14,947 nt of DNA, from the NCBI GenBank assembly GCA_031288575.1, contig JAITRD010000105.1, forward strand, positions 1 through 14,947. The letters are read 5' to 3'. Within the stretch, counting starts at the first letter, position 1. Every line of letters starts with the position of its first letter. Positions 8,301 through 13,232 of this stretch are shown here, piece after piece. Origin of the DNA: Treponema sp. Lineage in GTDB: Bacteria > Spirochaetota > Spirochaetia > Treponematales > Breznakiellaceae. Below the pieces are notes generated by a model. That model was not told the DNA's origin, searched no databases, and saw only the letters and a list, made by a program, of their open reading frames with translations. The translations under genes were made by a program, and so were the position numbers.

Positions 8301-8985
8301 GTCCGATTTTAACCGCCTGCTGCAAACCTCCAAAGCGGTGGAGGAAAAATTGATTCAGGTATCCTCTTCGGACGATACCCTCCAGGGCATTCAGATACAG
8401 ATTCGCCGGCTTGATGACGCCCTGGCGGCCACGGAAGAAAAATACCAGCGGATTGAGAAAAAGAACCAGACTTTGAATGAGACCAATGACAGCATTGATC
8501 AAAATTTCAAGGCCCTCCAGGAATCCGAAAATGTCCTCCGGCGCTTTAATGCCGATTTGCACCGCATGGCCGGCGAAATGGAATCCGTCCGCGGTTCTGT
8601 GGAGAATCTGGGCAGGGAAAATGAAAAGGCCCGGGGAACGGCGGAAAAATTGGTTTTGCTTGAGGCTTCCCTGAGCACCGTTGAGGAACGGATCGCCAAA
8701 ATGCAGGTTGCCCGGGAATGGCTTGCCCGGACCGAGACCCGGCTTGAAGAACTGAATAAAGACGCCCAGGAACAGGTGAAATTGATGGGCGACCTCCTTA
8801 AAAATGTCAGCGCCAAGGGGGGGGCTAAGGAAATCCCCAATGAAAGGGGCACCCTTTATATCAGCGACCGGGATAATGTGGTTAAATTGGCCCGCCAGGG
8901 CTGGACTGTGGATGAAATAGCCAAGACCATGAAGATTTCCCGGTCGGAAGTTGAATTGATCCTGGAAATGGGCCCTAAAATCTAA
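2371..8985 (+). CDS. Giant membrane-anchored repeat coiled-coil protein with C-terminal helix-turn-helix-like tail
   Basis: The 2204-residue product begins with one membrane helix (about residues 6-22, VGNLLTLAIVALVLVLY) followed by RQFDRQSR. By the positive-inside rule the long remainder is cytoplasmic. Residues 25 to about 2130 are almost entirely heptad-patterned and rich in Glu, Ala, Gln and Arg, with almost no prolines or cysteines. Residues 402-1558 are thirteen tandem repeats, listed separately. The last 40 residues (VVKLARQGWTVDEIAKTMKISRSEVELIL) look like a small helix-turn-helix of the kind that ends DUF2802- or YlxL-like coiled-coil proteins. If fully extended, an alpha-helical rod this long would reach about 300 nm. 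The architecture matches very large spirochete coiled-coil proteins; a structural role (cytoplasmic filament, cell shape, or tether between membrane and DNA or protein partners) is inference. AAGG at 2359-2362 is a weak ribosome-binding site. The frame is intact throughout. Confidence 0.93.
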   Translation: MGFFTVGNLLTLAIVALVLVLYRQFDRQSRTLDKIHKYADRLKEELSTFVAEKEGAVRDYGIALKVQQDAAKELMKRLQMTDEELAEKVVAVTKIDERISAYDASLEELVRMTGRVQENLNRIRDESAFVEKVHKRISDTKTKLDSLESEFESLLPRFEQENADALEKVSDGIIASVRSSVSDLGAQLETIERQVEDHREAINIMERTRADNLDRDMALINNALKNAVEQAGLRADKIEESALIKLREQAQERIRQLHDLVEEKLKAAQESAREQILDVQGSIRALKDDWQSEYAVFEIKRQAFKDEWIKDTQEFKELTEAQRNALRAEMSAGETQARQLLASIESAAAETQKNIVQETGRIKEQLQELQAHADEVVAGIEANLVKTVEAGEARVLGAAENRFESWKTFTAEAETQVRRFLEDFEISLEEAKRQSDNERLMVAQQLKSLETHTEEVAAAMEARLTEKTSEAEAAVVEAAMKRLEEWQTAVEAAAVRSRQLLVDFEAASTVAQNRLSTEIGEIRRQSDAERFSITQQLKELEKRIEETALSLEERMIQSVTAAEAGVTEAAAKRLEEWQASVETVTARSRQTLADFEAAASEGQTRLNAEMAEAKRQSDAERLLLTRQLAELETHIGSAAAALEERLAQSAAAAEAGVTEAAAKRLEEWQASVETVTARSRQMLADFETAASEGQTRFNAEMAEAKRQSDAERLLLTRQLAELEARIGGAAAALEERLAQSAAAAEAEVTAAAAKRLEEWRAAVEAAALRHQQLLTNFGVAAADAQSRFNAEITETKQQGDAERLLLTRQLTELEARIGGAAAALEERLAQSAATAEAGITEEAAKRLEEWRAAVEAAALRHQQLLTDFEAAAADARSRFNAEITETKQQRDTERVLLAQQLKDLETHIGEAAVALEERLAQSAAAAEAEVTAAAAKRLEEWQTALEAAASRSQRLLTDFEAAATDAQSRFTAEIAEAKQQRDTERVLLAQQLKELEAHIEEATLALEERLTQSAAAAEAEVTAAGIKRLEEWQLAVEAAAARSQRLLEDFETAATEAQSRFNAELEEAKQQRDTERFLLSQQLKGLESHTDEAAAALEKRITQTAAEAEAAGTKRLEEWHTALETAASQSRQLLTNFEAAFSEARTRLIAEMEETKQQSETERLSILQQLQDLENHIEEASTALEERLIQTAAAAETEAAETGTKRLEEWRAALEAATVRSRQFLADFEAASAEAQARLETELGETKQQSDTERLAVLRQLQDLDDRIKDAAAALEERLIQSIAAAETEAAETGTKRLEEWRAALEAAVARNRQFLADFEAASAEVQSRLKAEMEETKRQGDTERLLVIQQLKELETHTGAVANALEERLTQTVTAAEAEVTGAAENRLKDWETAAEAAAVRSRQMLADFEAAASEAQARFDSEIGEMSRRNTNELGAMENRLENIRRRMDEISLRIETELAKVVKEAEEKALVIAEAGLEKWLSTVEQAEVQGRKLLADLEEASAETEGRISAEAGGTETRLRELQAHTDAEFAKLEEHFIKTVEELEQRILEEAGSRLEEYRAAQAEDFKRLETLTDDASRLDEELRFSMNTVETRIRDDFLRFEQDAADSRESTAAAFNSAVEALKADLNGVEQELAALKARAYENVSEKLDVFEADFSANLTERSGEIDKRLTAWQESLDLRLRNLAETSEKQRRDIEHSLNEELRKQLTDQNERLYSELDRLKAETGAFEEGIRDQMKMADDSLDSFKEQLDQNLAEVRSASEAAMKTEVGRYGLTMAEALKQQQRDLETRLKTIAGEVEERNNGVLTLLDASRREIEEWQSGFSSQLREVDVALEDARRRTREMVSEGDERLTQVRSAIEDVRGEASAYRTEIFARTDEHARTLDSAIKEADRHIKEFISQTKLFDRADELKLDLERRIEDLRGDLDGLDQRRAEAAQLENQFVKIKRLEDEVNFKMTRFLSEKYRIEQMESDFNRLLQTSKAVEEKLIQVSSSDDTLQGIQIQIRRLDDALAATEEKYQRIEKKNQTLNETNDSIDQNFKALQESENVLRRFNADLHRMAGEMESVRGSVENLGRENEKARGTAEKLVLLEASLSTVEERIAKMQVAREWLARTETRLEELNKDAQEQVKLMGDLLKNVSAKGGAKEIPNERGTLYISDRDNVVKLARQGWTVDEIAKTMKISRSEVELILEMGPKI
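3574..7044 (+). repeat. Thirteen in-frame tandem repeats (273 bp / 91 aa) within the giant coiled-coil gene
   Basis: I placed unit boundaries at the Arg codon of the recurring RLEEW motif: 3574, 3814, 4087, 4360, 4633, 4906, 5179, 5452, 5713, 5986, 6259, 6532 and 6805, ending at 7044. Ten units are exactly 273 bp (91 residues = 13 heptads). The first and last are 240 bp (80 residues), and the unit at 5452 is 261 bp (87 residues). Each unit reads roughly RLEEW, then RSRQLL.DFEAA, E.KQQSD.ER, QL.ELE and ALEERL.QS, with one Trp per unit. Terminal units have degenerate forms (RFESW at the start, GLEKW and then RLEEY at the end). A further degenerate copy may precede the array, because the Trp at 3292 is 98 residues (14 heptads) before that of the first unit. 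Several neighbouring units are nearly identical in DNA. Confidence 0.95.
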
Positions 8986-8995
8986 GGGATTCCCC

Positions 8996-9673
8996 CTAGC
9001 GGCTTCTTGTTACCCCCCGGCGTTCGCAGCGGTGATGAATCAGACACCGGGAACAGAAGGGGCTTAGGGGCCGGCAAATTTGCTGCCCGTAAAGGACGAG
9101 GAGGGCGTTGATCCTTTTCCAGTATTTTTTCGGCAGATCCCGCCGCAGGGATTCTTCGGTTTGTTCCGGCTTAAGGGCGCTTACCCACCCGGCCCGGTTG
9201 CAGATCCGGTGAACATGGACATCGACACAGATGCCGTCCAAGTCAAAGGCTTCGGTAAGGACCAGGTTGGCGGTTTTCCGCCCCACCCCGGGGAGGGCAA
9301 GGAGGGCGTCCATATCCGCCGGTACCTTCCCGCCGTACCGGTCCAGCAGAATCCGGGCAATGTTTTTAAGGTTCGCCGCTTTGGTCCGGTAAAAACCCGC
9401 GGGATAGGCCAGCCGGGCTATTTCTTCCTCTTGAAGCTCCCAAAGCGCGGCCGGCGCGGGGGCCCGGCCCAAAAGGGCCCGGGAAGCGGTCAGGGTAACC
9501 TCGTCTTTGGTCCTCAGGCTCAGGATGGTGGAAACCAGGACTGCCCAGGGGTCCCGGCAGCGCTCCGCCGCCAAGGCGCTTACCGAAGGATCTTCGGCCT
9601 TTTTCCCGGTTTCTTCCTCCTTGAGCTTTTCCCGCCAAGATTCCAGGAGGGCAAAAATTTCATCCCATTCCAT
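8996..9673 (-). CDS. nth: Endonuclease III (DNA glycosylase/AP lyase)
   Basis: This 225-residue base-excision repair enzyme removes oxidised pyrimidines and cleaves the abasic site by beta-elimination. The helix-hairpin-helix LPGVGRKTANLV carries the catalytic Lys133. VDVHVHRICNR carries the catalytic Asp151. The C-terminus has the [4Fe-4S] ligands Cys200, Cys207, Cys210 and Cys216 in exact C-x6-C-x2-C-x5-C spacing. The usual LSxQTxD segment reads LSLRTKD, with Arg54 where Escherichia coli has a glutamine that contacts DNA. I believe this Arg is found in a natural subgroup of Nth proteins. The ATG at 9673 lies inside ispF (14-nt overlap) and has a good GGGAG ribosome-binding site 6 nt upstream, so it is the last gene of the carD-ispD-ispF-nth cluster. 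Its stop faces the coiled-coil gene stop across 10 bp. Confidence 0.96.
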   Translation of the reverse strand: MEWDEIFALLESWREKLKEEETGKKAEDPSVSALAAERCRDPWAVLVSTILSLRTKDEVTLTASRALLGRAPAPAALWELQEEEIARLAYPAGFYRTKAANLKNIARILLDRYGGKVPADMDALLALPGVGRKTANLVLTEAFDLDGICVDVHVHRICNRAGWVSALKPEQTEESLRRDLPKKYWKRINALLVLYGQQICRPLSPFCSRCLIHHRCERRGVTRSR

Positions 9674-10154
9674 AGGGCTCTCCCCTTTCCAAAAGGCATA
9701 AGGCCAGGGCCTCCACCGCTTCCCCCCTGCCCAGGGAGCCCAGCCCCTCGTTGGTTTTGCCCTTTACAAAAACGGCCTCCCGCGATATTTCCAGAACCTG
9801 GGCAAGGGAGGAGCGGACGGCTTCCCGGTAGGGGAGAATCCGGGGCTTTTCGCAGTTCACCACGCAATCCAGGTTAACCAGGCGCCAGCCCGCTTTTTTT
9901 ACCTTTTCATAGGCTATTTTGAGCAGGACAAGGGAATCGGCATCCTTCCAGGCCGCGTCCTGGGGAGGGAAAAGTTCCCCGATATCCCCCAGGGCCGCCG
10001 CCCCCAGGAGGGCGTCGGTAACCGCGTGGGCTAGAACATCCCCGTCGGAATGTCCCAGTTCCCCCTTTTCCGCGGGAATCGCTACGCCCCCCAAAAGGAA
10101 GGCCCGCCCCGCGGCCAGCCGGTGGATATCCCGGCCTAAACCGGTACGGATCAT
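9660..10154 (-). CDS. ispF: 2-C-methyl-D-erythritol 2,4-cyclodiphosphate synthase
   Basis: This MEP-pathway enzyme converts CDP-methylerythritol 2-phosphate to methylerythritol cyclodiphosphate with release of CMP, and works as a trimer. I chose ATG 10154 (MIRTGLGRDIHRL), giving 164 residues, close to the family's usual 155-160. Zinc ligands Asp9, His11 and His43 sit in GRDIH and LAHA; HSDGDV (35-40), DALLGA and GDIGELFP are hallmark motifs, and the C-terminal GLGSLGRGE matches the family's LGxxGRGEG region. The frame stays open upstream to 10235 inside ispD, but that extension has no family resemblance. Its start overlaps the ispD stop as ATGA, a sign of translational coupling. In Treponema pallidum I recall IspD and IspF as one fused protein; here they are separate. 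Confidence 0.97.
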   Translation of the reverse strand: MIRTGLGRDIHRLAAGRAFLLGGVAIPAEKGELGHSDGDVLAHAVTDALLGAAALGDIGELFPPQDAAWKDADSLVLLKIAYEKVKKAGWRLVNLDCVVNCEKPRILPYREAVRSSLAQVLEISREAVFVKGKTNEGLGSLGRGEAVEALALCLLERGEPYGMG

Positions 10155-10870
10155 CCCAAATCCCCGGGAAAGGTAATTTTCCGGTTTTCCGGAGAACCGG
10201 CTACAACCGCCACGGGGCCGATAAACTCCCCCCACACTTCGGCGTCATCGGTATACTCCTTATGTTCAAAAAGTTCCCGTTCCGCCGCCTGGTCATGGGC
10301 ATGGAGTATTGCGGGAAAGGCGAAACCCTGGGGGGTTTGGGCGGTACCGATACTGGTCCTCTTGAGGTGGCCCCTGATAAAACCCTTTTCATCAATCTCT
10401 TTGGGGGTTTCGGTCAGGGGGAGGAGGGGGATCGCCGCCCCGTATTCCTGGGCCGCGTCAATAACCTGTTCGATAAGGCTTTCGTCTATCCAGGGCCGGG
10501 CGCCGTCGTGGATAAGCACATATCCGGGACCGTAGGCGGCCAGGAGGGAAAGGGCGTGGTGTACCGAAGCCCGCCGGGTCGGCCCGCCGGGGACAAAAAG
10601 AACGGAAGGTTTTCCCTTTGGGACAAAAAAACGGAGAGGCAGGGCGGCCCGGGCCGCAGCTTCCCCTCTTTCCGCGTCCGCGGGAACGGTAATCACCAGA
10701 AAGGCAATCCGCTGAACCGCGGCAAAGGCGCTTACCGCGGAGCCTAATACGGTGAGGGGTTTCCCCTCGGGATCGGTTTTCCCCGGAAGGACGCGGTATT
10801 CTTTTTTGATGCCCCCTATCCGGCTTGAGGAACCGGCGGCACAAATCACTGCCCCAATGGGAACCTCCAT
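10151..10870 (-). CDS. ispD: 2-C-methyl-D-erythritol 4-phosphate cytidylyltransferase
   Basis: The 239-residue enzyme couples CTP with methylerythritol 4-phosphate to give CDP-methylerythritol and pyrophosphate, an early step of the MEP isoprenoid pathway. The N-terminal nucleotide-binding loop is ICAAGSSSRIGGIKKEY, a variant of AAGxGxRMG...KQY, with Lys22 or Lys23 in the catalytic position. HDGARPW (121-127), the substrate-binding Arg in RTSIGTAQTPQGF (Arg171) and YTDDAEV (206-212) follow in the family order, and the protein ends with NRKITFPGDL, the usual C-terminal signature. It starts 8 nt after the carD stop. No Shine-Dalgarno sequence precedes the ATG; instead a GGAGG lies directly after it, within the palindrome CCTCCATGGAGG (10864-10875). 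It overlaps ispF by 4 nt. Confidence 0.97.
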   Translation of the reverse strand: MEVPIGAVICAAGSSSRIGGIKKEYRVLPGKTDPEGKPLTVLGSAVSAFAAVQRIAFLVITVPADAERGEAAARAALPLRFFVPKGKPSVLFVPGGPTRRASVHHALSLLAAYGPGYVLIHDGARPWIDESLIEQVIDAAQEYGAAIPLLPLTETPKEIDEKGFIRGHLKRTSIGTAQTPQGFAFPAILHAHDQAAERELFEHKEYTDDAEVWGEFIGPVAVVAGSPENRKITFPGDLG

Positions 10871-10878
10871 GGAGGATC

Positions 10879-11379
10879 TTATTTGGCTTCAAGCCGGGTA
10901 AAAATCAGGTTTTCTACCTCGTCTTTAGGTTTTTGAAGGGAATAGGAAACCTCATCTTCCAGCAATTTCAGGGCGGAATCGTAGAGCTTCCTTTCCAAAA
11001 TGGGCAGTTCCTTAACTTTGCTCCGGTGGTAGAGGGAACGTACAATAGTCGCGATATCCATTACGCTCCCCTTTTTGAGCAGGTCCAGGTTCATCTGGTA
11101 CCGGAGCTTCCAATCCGACGGGATAGGTTCATAATCTTCGCTGATAAGCTCCAGCGCCCTCTGGGCTTCTTCCTGGGGAACAATGGCGCGGATGCCCAAA
11201 TCCACCGCCTTATTCACCGGCACCATAATAGTCATGTCCGATACTTCAAGATAAATTACATAATAAGGGGTCTTTTCGTTTTTAAAGTCCTTTTCTTCGA
11301 TAGAAATAATTACCCCAACCCCCTGGCTGGGATAAACCACCTTTTGATCGAGCTGAAAAATCCTGTCCACGTTATCCAT
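10879..11379 (-). CDS. carD: CarD/CdnL-type RNA polymerase-binding transcription regulator
   Basis: The 166-residue protein opens with the RNA polymerase-interaction domain of the CarD/TRCF family: FQLDQKVVYPSQGVGVIISIE, then PYYVIYLEVSDMTIMVPVNKA (about residues 8-58). The remainder (about 65-160) is helical, as in the CdnL C-terminal domain that contacts the upstream edge of the promoter bubble; it contains SDWKLRYQMNLDLLKKGSVMDIATIVRSLY. Such proteins stabilise open promoter complexes, often at ribosomal and growth-linked promoters. Here carD heads a tight cluster with ispD, ispF and nth. A strong -10 lies 7 nt before the ATG, so the mRNA may be almost leaderless. A GTG at codon 4, spaced 9 nt from AAGGG, is an alternative start. 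Confidence 0.95.
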   Translation of the reverse strand: MDNVDRIFQLDQKVVYPSQGVGVIISIEEKDFKNEKTPYYVIYLEVSDMTIMVPVNKAVDLGIRAIVPQEEAQRALELISEDYEPIPSDWKLRYQMNLDLLKKGSVMDIATIVRSLYHRSKVKELPILERKLYDSALKLLEDEVSYSLQKPKDEVENLIFTRLEAK

Positions 11380-11421
11380 CCCTTCGATTATAACATAAAA
11401 AAACGGCGCTGTGTAGGGATG
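11380..11421 (-). other. Short intergenic region between the substrate-binding protein gene and carD
   Basis: These 42 bp hold the carD promoter-like elements and a T7 run (minus strand, 11403-11397). A weak 4-bp stem (CGGC with GCCG) just before the T-run is too poor to call an intrinsic terminator, so read-through from the upstream gene into carD is possible. Confidence 0.35.
11387..11415 (-). promoter_or_regulatory. Candidate sigma-70-type promoter for carD-ispD-ispF-nth
   Basis: On the minus strand, TACACA (11415-11410, 4 of 6 to TTGACA), a 17-bp spacer and a perfect TATAAT (11392-11387) precede the carD ATG at 11379. The -10 is only 7 nt from the start codon, which predicts a transcription start at or beside the A of ATG. 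The spacer includes a run of seven T. GAAGGG between the -10 and the ATG resembles a Shine-Dalgarno sequence but would be at or before the transcript end. Confidence 0.5.
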
Positions 11422-13149
11422 TTACGGGCCGGCGAGGACCACCCCCGGAAGGGGTCGCAGGGTTTTGAAGGAAAGATATTTAAAGGGATGAATATCCAGA
11501 ACATTGGGGAACCAGCCGTCCAGTTCATCGGTATCCACCACGTTAACCGCCGGGCTGTAAGAAACGGGCAGCACCGTTCCCCGGGTAAGGAGGAGTTTTT
11601 CCGCCTCCGCCAGGGTTCCCCAGCGCTGTTCCCCCTCTTCGGACATGGATTTCTCCATCAGCTCTTCATAATCCTGGTCATTGTAACCGGCGTCGTTCAA
11701 ATTGGAATCCCGGCGCCACATTTGCAGGAAGGTATAGGGATCGGCAAAATCCCCGATCCAGGTCGAAAATCCTACCCCGTAGTCCTTCTTTTTTAGGGCC
11801 TGAAAGTACTGTTCAAAGGGGACCACGTCAATTTTAACCGGAATCCCCAGCTCCATCCATGCGGCGGCCATGAGCTTCCCGATCCGGTCGGCATCCTCGG
11901 AAGGGGTAAGCCTGATAACCAGGTCCGGAAGCCCGACGCCCTTGGGGTATCCCGCTTCTTCCAAAAGCCGTTTTGCCTCTTCCGTATCGGTGGCATCGAG
12001 ACCCTCAATTTCGGGATATCCCGGAATAGGGAAAACCAAGGTTTTGGCCGGAAGGTAATGCCCCTCCCGTATCTTTTCCCAGGGCAGGGCAACCGAGAGG
12101 GCCCGCCGGATCCGGTGATCATTCCAGGGTTTTTCCGCGGAGCGGATGAAGTAGTAGTGGGTCGCAAACATGGCGTTTACCATGATACCGCTCCGGTCCG
12201 TAAGGCTTTCCAGGGTAACATTTCCATAAACCCACCGGGCCTCCCCGGAATTCCAAAGGGCCGCCGCTTCCTCCCCGTCGTCAATAAATTTCATGATGAT
12301 CCGGTTCAGGGAAACCCGCTGGGCGTCCCAATAATGTTCATTTTTTACCAGGACCATCCGGCCGGCGTCCTGTTCCTGGATCAGGAAGGGGCCGTTGGAA
12401 ACCGGGGGACTTACGGACCAGTCCGGGCGGTTTAACATGGACGGATGGATGGGGCTAAAGGAATGATGGCAGAGCATACTGGGAAAAAACGAAGCCGGAG
12501 CGTTTAACTGGACCTCCAGGGTCTGATCGTTAATAACCCGGATGCCCACCCGGCCGGGATCGGCAAGTTTCCCGGTTCTATAATCCCGGGCGCCTTCGAT
12601 GATGTCAAAAAGGGACGAATAGGGAGAATCCTGCCGGGGATCCAGCAGGGAAATCCAGGCGGAACGGAAATCCCCCGCCTTTACCGGATCGCCGTTCCAG
12701 TATTTCGCTCCGGAACGGAGGGTAAAGGTCCACTTTTTTTTATCCCTTGAGAGTTCCCACCTGCTTGCCAGGGCGGGAATAGGCTCCATGGTAAAGGGAT
12801 GGTAGGAAAAGAGCCCCTCATAGAGGGCGGTAAAAAGCTGGGCCTCGCTGGCAAGATAGGATTTCCGAAAGTCCAGTTCCGTTTCCCCATTGGAAAAAAC
12901 CACCGTAAGTTCGTCCCGGATAATTTGCCGGGGCCGGATTTCGGCAAAATCCGGCATTTTCCTGGGGGATTGTTCCTTTGGGGCTTTTTCCCCTTGGGAA
13001 AGGCCCGGCTCTTCCGGGGAAGGGGCCGGTTCCGGCGGCGCCTCCCCTTCCCGGGCCGGAACACCGGTACAGGCTCCCATGCTTAGGACAATGATAAGAA
13101 CCCCAAAAAACAGGCAATTAGGGGATTTTCCTTCCCCGGATTTTTTCAT
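11422..13149 (-). CDS. Family-5 (OppA/DppA-like) substrate-binding lipoprotein of an ABC peptide transporter
   Basis: The product is 575 residues from ATG 13149, which has a good Shine-Dalgarno sequence (AAGGAGA, 13163-13157) 7 nt upstream; a TTG one codon earlier is less likely. The signal peptide ends in LSMGAC, a lipobox with Cys27 as lipidation site, followed by a Pro/Glu-rich linker (about residues 28-65). The SBP_bac_5 fold is shown by ALASRWELSRDKKKWTFTLR, AKYWNGDPVKAGDF, VSNGPFLIQE, NEHYWDAQ and WIGDFADPYTFLQMW. Family members capture oligopeptides or other solutes outside the cytoplasmic membrane and deliver them to a permease. No permease or ATPase gene is nearby, so it is an orphan binding protein that must share a transporter encoded elsewhere or have a sensing role. 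The substrate cannot be told from sequence. Confidence 0.93.
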   Translation of the reverse strand: MKKSGEGKSPNCLFFGVLIIVLSMGACTGVPAREGEAPPEPAPSPEEPGLSQGEKAPKEQSPRKMPDFAEIRPRQIIRDELTVVFSNGETELDFRKSYLASEAQLFTALYEGLFSYHPFTMEPIPALASRWELSRDKKKWTFTLRSGAKYWNGDPVKAGDFRSAWISLLDPRQDSPYSSLFDIIEGARDYRTGKLADPGRVGIRVINDQTLEVQLNAPASFFPSMLCHHSFSPIHPSMLNRPDWSVSPPVSNGPFLIQEQDAGRMVLVKNEHYWDAQRVSLNRIIMKFIDDGEEAAALWNSGEARWVYGNVTLESLTDRSGIMVNAMFATHYYFIRSAEKPWNDHRIRRALSVALPWEKIREGHYLPAKTLVFPIPGYPEIEGLDATDTEEAKRLLEEAGYPKGVGLPDLVIRLTPSEDADRIGKLMAAAWMELGIPVKIDVVPFEQYFQALKKKDYGVGFSTWIGDFADPYTFLQMWRRDSNLNDAGYNDQDYEELMEKSMSEEGEQRWGTLAEAEKLLLTRGTVLPVSYSPAVNVVDTDELDGWFPNVLDIHPFKYLSFKTLRPLPGVVLAGP

Positions 13150-13232
13150 CAAATGCTCTCCTTAAATACGGCAGACGGCGGCCTGGGAGTTTGCTGCGCT
13201 CCGCAGATGCCCAATAATAGCGCGACAGGCTG
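13150..13232 (-). other. Intergenic region upstream of the substrate-binding lipoprotein gene
   Basis: It contains the ribosome-binding site AAGGAGA (13163-13157), a perfect small hairpin (13194-13198 with 13202-13206, 3-nt loop) and a -10-like TATTAT on the minus strand (about 13218-13213) with no matching -35 at 16-18 bp. No T-run follows the hairpin. Transcription may start here or read through from the upstream gene. Confidence 0.3.

Noticed and set aside
10155..10235. 27-residue N-terminal extension of IspF
   Set aside because: The extension lies wholly inside ispD and does not resemble IspF, whose family starts near MIRTGLGRDIH.
13150..13152. TTG as start of the binding-protein gene
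   Set aside because: The adjacent ATG at 13149 has better spacing (7 nt) from the AAGGAGA ribosome-binding site.
13194..13206. Perfect 5-bp hairpin upstream of the binding-protein gene as terminator or riboswitch
   Set aside because: No T-run follows, and no conserved riboswitch core is visible in the 83-bp gap.
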